This document shows positions 1-11,056 of a stretch of 64,000 nt of DNA, in pieces (position 1 is the stretch's first letter; each line of letters opens with the position of its first letter). This stretch comes from Oscheius tipulae. Lineage: Eukaryota; Nematoda; Chromadorea; Rhabditida; Rhabditidae. The notes beneath the pieces are model-generated. The model ran no database searches. It was given only the letters and a program-made list of their open reading frames with translations, and was not told the origin of the DNA. The translations under genes and the position numbers were made by a program. The stretch is from assembly GCA_037178975.1 (NCBI GenBank), contig JASJZH010000006.1, positions 9,734,001-9,798,000 on the forward strand, read 5' to 3'.

Positions 1-1460
1 TTAATTGCCCGGACAGCTTAAAGCCCATTTTCCTGTCCCAGAATGTTCTTTTTCCCTCCGGTTGTTTGTCGTTGTTCCCCCCACAGCCCTTCATAATTGT
101 AGGTTCGGGGGCTGCGGGGTGATTGAGACCTCGAGCTGAACCTACAAATACTCTGTTCGACACGCGAGAAATTGTTTCGATTTCAAGATCCTTACCCCCT
201 ATAACATTCCCTAGTAGTTTTAGCCAAATCGGAAGCTGTAGGTTTAGGTTACCGTAATTGAAATCACTGGGGCCGAAAAGATTGTGATAGGACCCATTTC
301 AGCGGAAAACATGAACGTTCTAGGACCCTCCTTTATTTTTTGCAGTTTCCTACAGGGTTCATCATCCTCAGTATTGTGTCGAAAACTTCGAATAGTTCAG
401 CTTTCGATGACTAAAACCTTATAGCGAAGAAAAAAACTCTTGGCAATGAAATTAAAAATCAGGATGCCGAGAGCCCTTCAGTTGTACTACTATAGTCAGG
501 TTTTAAGGACCTGTAACATGTTCTCTTGTTGCCTGTAATTTTAAAACATAGTATTAAAACAGGAAAATATTACGACTAAAAATGAGAATTACTTAATTAC
601 AATCCATGATATTTCTGTCTCTTTAAAAGTCCCACAGTGTCTGCTGCTCACCGAAACGTGACTTTCTTCTTAGAATCAGATCTCTCTTCATTGGCTCAAT
701 TTATATGCTTCTATGAATGCTCATTTGTTTGCCTTTGAAATGGCTTGAAGATGATGAGCGTATAAAGGCACTGAAACGGAATAAACACCTCCCGCGCGCT
801 GGGCTCCTTCTTCGAACAAAGTTTGAAGTCCGCCACTCTGAAAACATTGGCTTCCTGTTTAAAGTTGCTCTCTCCTTTCACGTCATTCTGCTTTCCAAGA
901 AGAGATTTTTTTGTAACTTTGCGGGTAATCAACTTACTGCTGACGTGTCCGGGGAAGCAAAACTTTCCATCTCCTGTTTCCAGGGAGCAACAAATACTAT
1001 CGTAATCCCCACGCGGACGCTTTGAATTTCTGTCATGCAAACAGAGCTGTTCAGCCTCTCAACGACTGTGGTCGCAGAGCATACTGTAGTCCATTTATTG
1101 GTCTGTTCTCAGAAAAGAATTACAATTTTTCTTTATCGTCGTCTGGAGGCGGTCTCTGAGATAATCTAAAAAGAGGACTAACTTTTTTCTTCCACACACG
1201 ACCCCGCACGATCTCGATTGAGTCTTATCTTCATAGCGAAGGAACAAAAATGCTGCGAGCTCCGCGCTTCAGTGCTTCTCGACTAATCAAATCCTCATTT
1301 GTACTCTCGCGCTCTCCATATTCACGTTAAAACCGGCGGGTCCCCCAGTTGTAATCGATTTGCCCCCCAATGCTTCATTGGGGCTTCCGGGCTCTAGTTC
1401 ATTTCAAAGCTTTGTGCTCAAACACATCCTGTTGCAGGTTCTTATACCTCCTGGGGAGCC
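1..1460. other. Upstream intergenic region, no gene recognised
   Basis: I see no supportable coding exon here. The overlapping open frames on both strands around 711-1040 have no family resemblance and no splice-site support. A 3' splice site (gttgcag, AG at 1436-1437) lies 23 nt before the neurensin-like start codon and is probably a trans-splice acceptor or the end of a 5'UTR intron. Confidence 0.5.
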
Positions 1461-2682
1461 ATGACTGGCTTCCGATTGGGTTCGAGCAAGAAGGAGAAGC
1501 TTTCGCCACCTGTCAAGCCGACGGCTCTTGTGGATGAGGTCTCGGCTGCGCAGGGCTTCGGCATTCGCAACTACCTTCATCAGTTCTACCTCTCTCCCAC
1601 TGTGGAAGACATCGAACAGAGCGGAGCTTGGTACCTTCTTCCGCAACAGCCCTCCAAACGTGGAGGCTTGCTCGTCTGCCGCATTTGCACTGTGATTGGT
1701 ACTTTGAGGGGTTTTTGGATATCAAGCTATTTTACAGGTCTTCTGCTGCTGACTGGTGGAGCTCTGTCGATCATTGTTGGATACTCTTGGCCGCATGCTG
1801 GAGTAGAGGAAACTATTACCAAGTTTTACATCTTTAAGGTAATAGAAAGACGAGCCGGCGGGTATAGCATTTGACGAAATCAATCAGGCGAGAATCTAAA
1901 TGATATTGTGGTACTACTAAACTTTTGACTATCGGGTCAGGATGAGTGAGAGTCTATCGTGTAATCTAGATAGTCCAGATAAAACTTTATATGACAGTTG
2001 AGTTAATATGGGTAAGAATCAATGTGACTACCAAAATGATATGGTTCTCTGGCTGTGAAATTGCTAGTGGTGCCGTAAATGTTTGACTGTCGATTCTATC
2101 CGGGTCATTGTTCATGTGACAGCCGATAAAACGATAGCGTCTGTTGATCGAGGCAGTACGAATAAGGTTTCTGCTGATTGCTGATACGGTAAGGGAGATA
2201 ACTTTCTGAGCAATTTAACTGCAAACTCTTGCGAGAAAGTTAACCGATCCCGCCTTATATAAAGAAACTTTCGTTTTTAGGACGACGATGGGGGCTACTA
2301 CGTGCCTCAGGAGAAGCTCCAAAGCCTTCTTCTCGACCCAATGCGCCACTGGAAAACCGCCGGATTCTGTGTCTTCGCCTCGGGAGCCCTGCTTTTGGCC
2401 GTCTCTCTGATCATCCCCACGCTGGCCGCCTGCCTGGGATCCAAGAGATTTGCCACATTTGCCAGCGAGGATAATACCCCTCACGAGGCTATCCGTATCT
2501 TCCCACACGGAGAAAAGACCGGTATCTCGACTAACAGGTACTTTAGTAGCGGAAATTATAAAAGAGACAATTTTAGTGGACCAGTGCCCGTCATGGAAGA
2601 AATTTCCAAGGTACAGCCGGCCGAGAAGTCGTCCCCTGTTGCACAGACCGACGTTCTCGACTCTTCTCCCCTTCTCCACTAG
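1461..2682 (+). CDS. Neurensin-like two-pass membrane protein
   Basis: Four exons (1461-1698, 1738-1838, 2281-2537, 2577-2682) give 233 residues. The early motif FGIRNYLHQFY and the following tryptophan-bearing segment match the neurensin family (neuronal vesicle membrane proteins); this is family knowledge. Splicing out the 39-nt intron 1699-1737 joins CTVIG to LLLLTGGALSIIVGYSWP, giving a clean first membrane helix near residues 74-98; a second helix (GALLLAVSLIIPTLAACLG) lies near residues 143-165. The C-terminal tail is polar and ends SSPLLH. The small introns 1 and 3 are both 39 nt and have no in-frame stop, so retention would insert 13 residues; intron 2 (1839-2280, 442 nt) is normal. 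The start is the first ATG after the acceptor at 1437. The family call is good, but orthology to a named worm gene is not established. Confidence 0.75.
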
Positions 2683-2706
2683 ATGACTGACGATAGATCG
2701 CGGTGG

Positions 2707-2712
2707 AATAAA
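2707..2712 (+). terminator. Polyadenylation signal AATAAA of the neurensin-like gene
   Basis: A canonical AATAAA lies 25 nt after the TAG stop at 2680-2682, implying a very short 3'UTR. Confidence 0.6.
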
Positions 2713-5063
2713 TGTTTACCTAAAGACCAAGTACATTGGATGGTTTCTGTACATAAATTCAAAAGAAGCTCACTGGTGCGTCAAATAACGAGGAAAACTT
2801 CAGTAGGAAAACGTTCTCGAGTTAGATGCCACCACATCCGTCCTCCTTATCTGGTTTGAGGCTTCTTTTCTAAAAAAAAAAAACTGACACGATTTCTGAA
2901 GGTCCTGAATTTGAAAAGTTTGTCTCACAGGAAGTCCTTGACTTTTTCATGCTTTAATAGGTGCGGTCTTAAATGATATAGACATATATCCATGATATAT
3001 AGACTGGTGTGTGCTAGGCTACCTAACTTCTTAATGATCGATAAGCTGGTAGTAACCTGCTACGTTAATGACTATATTTCCAGAAATGTTTTGGCAACTA
3101 TTGGTCATCATCCACATCCCTAAAAGTATGCCATCCGGCCAAACAGGTAAGGGAAAGATAGCCGAATAGACGCTCCTGAGCCGAAGTTTTGTGTTAGTCC
3201 ACCGAGCGGAATCGAACCCGGGTGTTTCGCGCCAAAATTGCGCAATTTGAAATGCAAAAATTTTCGAAAGAGACGCACAGACCCACAGAGACGTCCTGCG
3301 TTTAATCATTGAGCTTATTCTCTCAGCATCCAAATGGCAAGGTGAGAATGGAAAAAAAATTTGCATAACAAACCAGAATCGCAAAGATGATGGTTTAGAA
3401 CAGATAAATTATAAAGCGGGTAGAATTTGATCATGCAACTCCACGAAAGATACCGGTATTTTGGAAACCTCTCATATTATTTGGCTATGGGTGCAACACC
3501 CCCTGTTTTTTTCCTTTCAGAATGTGTGCCATTCAGTAACAGATGTGTAGACGCCTCCACCTTTTTCAAATATGCACACAGCATGTTACTTAAAACCAGC
3601 AATAAACTTCGTGTCTGATGCTATTTCAGTCCTTTGGAAACAACTAATTACATCAGCCACTTTAGTTTCTTGTTCTTTTTTCTTTGCAAACTTTGTTTTC
3701 TGGCTCTTTGCTTATTAGTCATGTGGGAATGGAGACAGTTGGACGATCGTTGAAGTCTCAACTCGCCCAGATAGGATCCGATACGTCGATCCGGCGCAAT
3801 TTCCTCAATGGTAAATTACACTTCCCAGGAGAGAGAACATATCACACTAACTGGCCAGAACTATCGTCATATGTGATCTTTTGTGCGTGTTTTGAGCAGT
3901 CTGCAGCCCGGGTCAAGCTACAAAATGATTCCTTTTTTTGTTTTCTCTTACGTGACAGGCAATTAAAGTTGAGACCTAATTTGGAGTCTATCTCTGGAGC
4001 AATCTGCTCCTATTGTTCTTGGCGTAATTACTACTTTTAAGTCTTGCTTCAGTTGCATCTGGCATTTCCGTACACTTTCGCACGGTCTTCACGCACTAGA
4101 GTTTCTTAGGTCAGCTGGCTGATTGAGTTTGAAGGAAGCGAACAGAGTTGCACTTTTTTCGCGCTCCTGTCTTGCAAAACTTCCGCACCCTTGTAACCCA
4201 CGTATCGTAGCCTAGTTGACGCCTCCATCTTTCATCGTATATCTGTCAAGCCATGTATTATAGATTATCCTCGCGTCTGCGTATGTCTGAAGCCAACATT
4301 GACAGTTGCAGACAGTAATTTTGGGCGCAGTTACTGTTTGCAAGTCAAATCAAATAAAGAGTTTGGGAAACAGCGTCATACGTTGCTCCTGTCATGGTAG
4401 TACGACTGGAGGGAAAAAATTGAAGTAAGAGTGAAAGACCAAGACAAGTTGACAAAGGAATAAAAATAAGGGCAAGGTTAAGGTCATAATAACTGTTATA
4501 GAGCCCCTAGGGCCGATAGCTAGACTTTCATAGCTTGTCTTAACCTGTTGTTCCAGTTTACCTCATATTTTGCTCGTATCTGCCTGTTCTTCTATTATCA
4601 TGTTTCTGTCAAACTCTTCATAACCAGTGAATACTAAAACGTCCTTTTCGTATCATGTTCCTTGAGACTTTCGGCATCATGTATCTGTCCCTTTTCTATC
4701 TCGTATCATACTTGATTCAAACTGCCATTCTAATTCTGTCTACCAAACCTTCTTTTCTAACTATCTTTAGCAACCTATCCCGCTCATTTTCCTCTTGTTC
4801 TGCCTGAGTACAGGTCGATCTCACCAAATGTATTGTAGCATTCCAGACTTTTGTTAACCAGACAGCCTTGCTTGGTAGGGATTGACGTATCATTCTAAAT
4901 TCAAAGTTACATAACCATGAAGCTTTAACACAGTTATTTCCCAGTGTTTTTGATTACGTTCTTCTGTTTTCTTCCAATTGTCTTCCAGTAACCGCCCCTA
5001 TTTCCCATTCACAATTAGCTCTTGTGCCTCTCATAAGGTTCGCTAATTCAGACCGGGAGTGTC
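2713..5063. other. Intergenic region, no gene recognised
   Basis: About 2.3 kb without a convincing exon. A tRNA-like B-box stretch on the minus strand near 3195-3225 lacks a matching A box and pairable arms, so I treat it as a degenerate relic. The rest is AT-rich unique sequence. Confidence 0.45.
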
Positions 5064-5330
5064 ATGTTTATCAGTGCCGTGTTCTGTCTTCTGCTCGTCG
5101 GTTCCTCATTTCAATGGGCCTTTCATCCGGCAGACTTTTCGCCCAACACTTACGGCTATCCAGAGAAAAGGTAGTACAATTTTCCTGCATTTACAGTAAA
5201 TAGTTTTAGACCAGCGTTGGTGGAAGAAGAGTCTCCGTCTGTTGGATTCATCGCCAACCCTTTTGTCAGTCCTCTAGCCAGAAAGTGGAGAAAACTTCGA
5301 AGTCGACGTGATTACAATCCTCACATGTAA
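5064..5330 (+). CDS. Small secreted peptide precursor, unknown
   Basis: Two exons (5064-5170 and 5210-5330) separated by a 39-nt GT...TTTTAG intron encode 75 residues. The first 16-19 residues form a typical signal peptide (MFISAVFCLLLVGSSFQWA). The mature part carries a dibasic KR at residues 35-36 and a strongly basic run, RKWRKLRSRR, near the end, followed by DYNPHM. These sites would suit prohormone-convertase cleavage, so a neuropeptide-like precursor is possible, but no amidation glycine or repeated peptide is present. I recognise no family. The intron has the size and ends typical of this window, which supports a real gene. It converges on the neighbouring minus-strand gene, with only 58 nt between the two stop codons. 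Confidence 0.6.
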
Positions 5331-5388
5331 ATCAATGTTTTTGCATTGAAACTATGTTAAAAACGTATTTGTGTTGAGAGAGACAAAG

Positions 5389-8182
5389 TTAAGTTGTTAT
5401 CGTTAGAAGGCCTGCATGTGTGGAAGAATGTTTAACAGACAGAGAAGAATACTGACGCTGAAATTTTTTGAGTTATACCACACAAACGTGCGAGTTTCGC
5501 ATACCTGACGCTTGGACGGAGGCTCTTCTTCATCTGTATTCTCGTCGTCTTCCTTCTTATTGCATTTCATTGGAGACTCGTTGGTTTTTTCAGGATTCTC
5601 CTAAAAATGTCTTTAGAGGTTCAACGTAGTTGCTGACGTGGCTGTGATTTCATTACCTTTATAGGATGCCAAATTGAGGTAGACACAGTGTTTCAACAAA
5701 CATCACAACTGTTGAAGTTTTAAAGCAACTGTTACGTTCATAGAGAGTACTGATATATTTAACCACTTTGCATGACAGCTAGGGCTCATGCAAATGTTTC
5801 ACATGGGCAAATGAGAACTTCATGTTTCGAGTATAATTGGGGAATAATTTAAACCTTTAATATTGGGCATCACTTGTCTTTGGCTAAACATAAGCTTCTC
5901 CGATTGGTTCAGTTGGGTAGCACGCCGGGTACAAAACAGGATGAGCAGGGTTTGACCATTTTTACACCTTCAGACTGTCAAACATCATGTTCATTTGGTC
6001 AGAATTGTCAGTTTTCACTAAACCACAGTTAGCAGCTTTATGTGCAAAATACAAGAGGGAGCTTGCTTTAAGACAGATAAGATATCCGTAGATAAGAACG
6101 GTGCAATGCCATGTCCACGAGTTTTTTTTAGCTTACTTCTTGGTTCGGCACAGTTTCTTTCATTTTCTCGTGCTCACATTCCTCCATCTTCTGCTTCTCC
6201 CCTTGCTGAGAGAATTTGTCCAAAATAAATGTCATTCGTATTAATGTTCTCCGTCTGTGTTTTACGCATAATGAAGGGCCTTTTTCGCAGAGAAAAACAG
6301 TCAGCAGACGATCGAAAGAAGTGATTCTTAGTCCCAACCCATAACAGTCCATACTAACGGAAACACTAGCAGACTCCAAATTTCATGACTCACTATGTTC
6401 CTTTTTGCTCATTAATTATGCTAACTCCAATTGCTTTCTTTGGTCCACTTAGTCACAATTTGAGATCACAAGAGTTTAACCAAATATTTCTGTTATTGTC
6501 GTACCAGAGATCCCTCTCGCAGAGCCTTCATAACAGCTTTCGGATCATTACGAGACACTGTCTGCTCGTGACCATAGAGAACAATCGTCTTCTCCAGAAG
6601 ATAACGATTTACAGCAGCTGCAGCAGTATATCCAGCTCTAACTAGAAGGCCAATCCGTGAAGTATCAAGGTCATACTGAAAGAAAGCTTACCAAAAGTTT
6701 GAAAGTCATTACCTGGAAATGTTCAGGCTGGTCAAAGACTTTCCGACCAGATTCTTCACTAAGAGCCACGTTAAACGTTCTAGCTTTTAAATACAAGACC
6801 TAAAAATATGAAGTTTGATATAATTCCGCTTGTTTGTTTACCTCCTTGGCTCTGTCCATCGACATGTCTGCATATCTTGGAGATGTACTTTTAGTCTTGT
6901 CGATCCTAAGAAACGCCCATAACTGAAAAAGGGTATTTTTGGTAGAAGAGGAATATCCCGTACCGTCTCGTTGACAGCTCTCGCTACTAGGTCATAGTTT
7001 GGAGGGACGTCTGCCAAGGTTATTTTCTTCTGTCCAAGAATTCTGTTTATCACTGGTTGAAGTCGATGCTCGTTTTGATACACTAAATGAAAGTTTCTGA
7101 AAACGTTGCTTTATACAGTTTTCCGCGACAAGATTAAGGTCGATGAACTCGTGTGGTCGACGAGCGAAATGTCTTCTTAGAGCTGGAGTGACAAGGTAAC
7201 GATGAAATCTTCCGCTCTTTGTGATTTTCATACCCATCTCGGGTGGCTAAACAGGAATGTAGCCGATTTTTATAGGATCTTACTCGGTTTCTTGGAACAT
7301 TGAGAATGAGAGCTCCATCCACATCACGATCGTTGTCCAAGTGTCGTGGCTTACGGATGACTCTTTTCTGGAAGGCAGGGTACTAAACTGTGAACTGTGA
7401 ATAAGGGACTATGAGACAGAGAGACAGAGAGATAGACAGTGAAGGAGAGACACGGAGACAGAGTGATAGAAAGAGAATGAGATAGAGGAACAGCGGAACA
7501 TAGAGATAGAGTGAGAGGGAAAGAGACACAGAGAGACAGGAGAAACTAGCTAACCTTGTTTGACAATCGAATCCGCAAAGGCCAGTTCCTGATCTTAAAC
7601 GGTCGTGTAAAGACCTTTTCTCTTTTCACAGGGTACAGATCTCCATACGGAAGGTGGGACTGTTCAGACGATCCGCTGTCCAAATCGACCATGACGGGAT
7701 CGCTATACTTATAAAGATAGCCTTCATCATCCGGTGTCAACAGAATAGGCCGAAAATTATCAGCTAAAATCCTCATCAGCCCTTCTATTTTAGTCTGGCT
7801 TACGCTCGTCTTCGGCGCTGAGATTGACAGAGGCTATTTGTCGTTGGAACTGCTGTATACTGGCACGAGTGGGAGATTGGAAAGAGCGACGCGGGGGCAA
7901 CTCGTACGGTGGCTGTTGCTTCCTTTTTCTACTACGAGACTTGTGCACACGACCCTGGGACTCCACCCGTACTACATCAGGAGTGACGCACTGGAATGAC
8001 TGCTCACAAAAGGACGAAGGTCGCTGTTGGTAGAAATCGGGCAAGGGCTCAGAATAAGATGGATCCACCTTCAGTTGACCATTTTCTCCAATGTTCGGTG
8101 TCGGAGTCGTCTGCGAGTTGGTGGCGTGTTTTAAGAAAACAGCGAAAACTTCTCCAATTGGGGGAAGAGCACAGGTGGCCAT
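5389..8182 (-). CDS. Unrecognised 497-residue basic protein, 11 exons
   Basis: Exons on the minus strand, 5' to 3': 8182-7804, 7763-7555, 7367-7284, 7246-7117, 7082-6964, 6922-6842, 6799-6713, 6675-6505, 6205-6137, 5600-5505, 5457-5389; the sum is 1494 nt in frame. Introns are mostly 34-47 nt. The N-terminal third is low-complexity and rich in proline, serine and arginine, with a nuclear-type basic cluster (KSRSRKRKQQ). The middle is better ordered, with segments such as SGRFHRYLVTPALRRHF and YDLDTSRIGLLVRAGYTAAA. The tail is highly acidic (KKEDDENTDEEEPPSKRQ). There is no signal peptide or membrane helix. The start ATG at 8182 follows a 3' splice site (ttatttag, then AAAA) that looks like a trans-splice acceptor. 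I do not recognise the family; nuclear location is an inference from composition. Confidence 0.65.
7385..7540 (+). repeat. GACAGA-type simple repeat inside an intron
   Basis: A degenerate GAGACAGAGA tract fills most of the 187-nt intron 7368-7554 of the minus-strand gene. In the sense of that transcript it is pyrimidine-rich (TCTCTGTC). Confidence 0.7.
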
Positions 8183-8830
8183 TTTTCTAAATAAGAGGGT
8201 TGAGGCAAAAACAATCGTATAGGCATTGTTTGAAGAAGATGGTGAGTGGTTTTGGACCCTATTGCCAATGCCAGACGCCATTAATTGGATCGACTTTTAA
8301 TGAGAAAGAGGGCTCAATGTGGTGTGTCTATATAGGAGAAAAGAGACTCGTATAGTCGGAAGGTTGGAACGGATTGCAGAAAACACCTGCGAGCTGCGAG
8401 GATGCAGCATCTGGAATTATAGTATATTCAAGAGGGGAGAGAGCCGCTCTTGAAGGATTTGTTGCTATGGTTTTTGCTGCCTCTGCTGTCTATTTGTCTT
8501 GTTCCCCTTCAAAATAAAGAGACAGAATCTTAAATTGTTTAAAACCAGGAATTGTTTATACTGATATCGAAGAGGAAAGAAGTTGTGCTACACGCTATAA
8601 TGGGAATAAGATCGAGCCCGCATAACATCATATTAAAAATGAGACCTAGTAGTACGGGAACAGGAAAACACACAGAGACAGTGAAAAAAGCTTATAGGAT
8701 GTGAATACTGGGAGCGTGTGAAAATTGTTCGGAAGAATTGACTACAGGCTCGCAGCTAGAGACCAAAGAAAGAAAAAGGTCGCTGTTGTTGTGTAGAGGA
8801 CGTCGACCCAGACGACGGGCGAGGTTTCTG
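8183..8830. other. Intergenic region between two minus-strand genes
   Basis: No exon seen. It contains the presumed 5' region of the 5389-8182 gene and the 3' flank of the short reading frame ending at 8831. An AATAAA occurs on the plus strand near 8512, but no plus-strand gene was found ahead of it. Confidence 0.4.
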
Positions 8831-11035
8831 TTAATCTGCTGGCGTCGGCGCTGCCTGAAAATTGAAGTTACACTATATTCTTCAATTCAATTCTAAAATT
8901 TTCCTTAAATTTTTATAATTGGTTGCACCACACACCGATATACAGGTCCCGACAGGAAGGTATAAACACCAGAACCCTGGAGGTTCTCTTCGACCAGGTA
9001 AGGGAGGTAGGATAGTGCGGGTGCCTAGAAAAAGACGTAGGGTGCTCTCGATCTTAGATTCTTTCTAAATATTGAAGCATTAACTGGTTAATTAGTAGGG
9101 CACGCGGGAATTAGAGTAGACAGAGAAACACTACAAGATTACTGAGCCAAGAGGGGGCAAATTCATTATGGGGGGCAGTGAGGGACAGTTAAACTTTGGC
9201 AAATCCAATCGTAGTTAGATTTTTTTCACAATAGAAACAAAGGCACACCAAACTTACCTTTTTGGCTGGAGGCTGTCCCTCAAGACTTGCAGAGGCCGGT
9301 CTTTTGTTGGAGCTCGAAGAGAACTGAGTCATCTGTAATTTGAAGAATTTGCCTTGTGGTGGAAATCGCGCCCGATCTGTGTACTATTGCCTGTCGGTTG
9401 TCCTCTCTCTCGTGGTCCCGTGGTGTAGCGGTTAGCACTCAGGACTTTGAATCCTGCGACGCGAGTTCGAATCTCGCCGGGACCTACTGTTTTTGTCTTT
9501 TTTTCGCTTGCTTCCTGCACTAGGAAAAACGGATTTTTGGAGGGGAAAGTTTTCATTTTGTCTACTTTCGTGCTCCATTTAGCTGGAAACTCTTGTAGAG
9601 CATTTGTAGAGCCTCAAAGAGTGGAAAACCTGGCAATTTGGTAACTTTGGCTAGCAGCTAGCTGTTAAAATATTATAAACTTAGCGTGCTCACGACACAA
9701 ATGAGACACTGAAACATCCAAAAAGACTTCCTGTGCTCTTTTTTGCTATAGCTGGGCTAATATAGGCATTACGATTGCTATAACGTTGCAAATAGTATTT
9801 AAATAGCAAATACATGTTTTCAGCAAAACCCTCAGCTAGAACTATCGTATTCTGAATTTCTTACAAGGGAAGGTTTTTTGCCGCTACCCAGATACCATTA
9901 TGAGTCCAGTGCTAAAAGATACAAAAGACCATCGAAAATGATGGTGTTTCCCAGATTTTCTGCTGCTGAATGAATGTTTACTGTCCTCTGAAGCGTTTCC
10001 CGTTTACAGATGTCGAGCTGAATTGGCGCCCTTTGGACTTGGATATCCAGCGCTTCTATCAGCGCGAGTAACCAAGTGGTGCAGAGTCTATGCGCTCTGC
10101 TGTAAAACTTGTGGTTTTTGGTTCGAATCCTCTCTTCGAAAATCATTTTTATTTACTCATTTCAAGCATATTTTGCTAATACCGTTGTTTTGTTTTCTGC
10201 TGAAAGCTAGAAACTTTGATATCGACCTTCCCAATATCTAATTTTTTCCAGCTATAGACGTTCAAACCCGTCTTTCAGCAGGAAACAAAACAACGATAAT
10301 AGCAAAATACGCTTGAAATGAGTAAATAAAAATGATTTCCAAAGAGAGGATTCGAATCATATATCAAACGTTTTACAGTTTTACAGCAGAGCGTATAGGC
10401 TCGGGACGACGAGTTCTGTAGAGTGTCTTTAGAGAGAGGGAAGAAAAGAGTACAGACAAAAACAGAGGAAAAAAGAGACAGAGAGATAACTAGTCAGATA
10501 GGCAGAGAAACAGTGTGATAACTAGACAGAGAGACAGAGAAGGAGGGAGAAAAAGGAGGAGGGTGACAGAGAAACACAGACAGACAGAGACACAGAAGGA
10601 CGGACAGAGAGACAGAGACAGTGAGAAAGATAGAGAAACAGAGACTGAGAGATGGAGTGACAGAGAGGCAGACTGAGAAACAGTGTCAGAGAAGAGAGAA
10701 AGATAGAGAAAAAAGAGAAAGACAGACTTAAAGACAGACAGACTTTGTCGTTCTCCTTTTACCAATTAGTTTTCTAGCCTTGAAGAGCTTTTAATCTTAC
10801 AACTACTTTCAACCACCCACTCTTTCTCAAACTCAAGAAACGGCATTTACATAAAAAGCACGAAAATAGAAAGTGTTTCAAAAAAACTGGAAAGCTATAA
10901 GCTTCAGACTAGGATTATATACGCGAAAGAAGAACATACCAAGTCGGACACGAGTTGCTGGAATGTTGTGGCAGGAACGTTTACTTTTGGAGCTGCGATA
11001 GCCTTCATCACTTGGCAAATCTTGGTTTGATCCAT
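8831..11035 (-). CDS. Short protein just 3' of lin-40, or lin-40 C-terminal exons
   Basis: Four exons, 11035-10940, 9332-9258, 9024-8944 and 8854-8831, read in phase to give 91 residues. They start MDQTKICQVMKAIAAPKVN, contain a lysine/proline-rich nuclear-like segment (NKRPASASLEGQPPAKKAP), and end AAPTPAD. I recognise no domain. The first ATG directly follows a 3' splice site (CAG at 11038-11036) and lies 21 nt beyond the lin-40 stop codon. Two readings fit. It may be a downstream operon cistron trans-spliced at that site. Alternatively, a 36-nt intron (11036-11071, donor GAA|gtgctt) may join it in frame to lin-40 and replace the last four lin-40 residues. The second exon also starts with ATG right after a CAG, so a shorter product is possible. 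The 1607-nt first intron holds a tRNA gene and an inverted repeat. Confidence 0.5.
9414..9484 (+). tRNA. tRNA-Gln (anticodon UUG)
   Basis: A complete 71-nt cloverleaf can be folded. Acceptor arm GGTCCCG pairs with CGGGACC. The D region is GTGTAGCGGTTAGCAC. The anticodon arm is CAGGA-CTTTGAA-TCCTG with anticodon TTG, and the T arm is GCGAG-TTCGAAT-CTCGC. There is no intron. It lies antisense within the long first intron of the minus-strand frame 8831-11035. Confidence 0.95.
10089..10397. repeat. Fold-back (inverted repeat) element with tRNA-like promoter boxes
   Basis: The left arm 10089-10206 and right arm 10272-10397 are near-perfect reverse complements with about 65 nt of spacer. Just outside and within the left arm, a tRNA-like A box (TAACCAAGTGG, near 10066) and B box (GGTTCGAATCC, near 10120) suggest origin from a tRNA-derived sequence. 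No tRNA cloverleaf can be completed. No coding capacity. Confidence 0.75.
10430..10745 (+). repeat. GACAGA/GAGA simple repeat tract
   Basis: About 300 nt of degenerate GAGACAGAGA repeats inside the intron 9333-10939. It keeps a long open frame on the minus strand only because of its composition; I do not call a protein. Confidence 0.85.
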
Positions 11036-11056
11036 CTGTATGACTGAAACTACCCA

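Noticed and set aside
711-1040. Overlapping ~100-codon open frames on both strands
   Set aside because: No family resemblance, no splice signals, and opposite strands open over the same bases, as expected by chance.
3195-3245. tRNA-like B box on the minus strand (GGGTTCGATTCC)
   Set aside because: No A box at proper spacing and the T arm does not pair; not callable as a tRNA.
10490-10765. Ser/Leu-rich open frame on the minus strand
   Set aside because: Entirely the translation of a GACAGA simple repeat.
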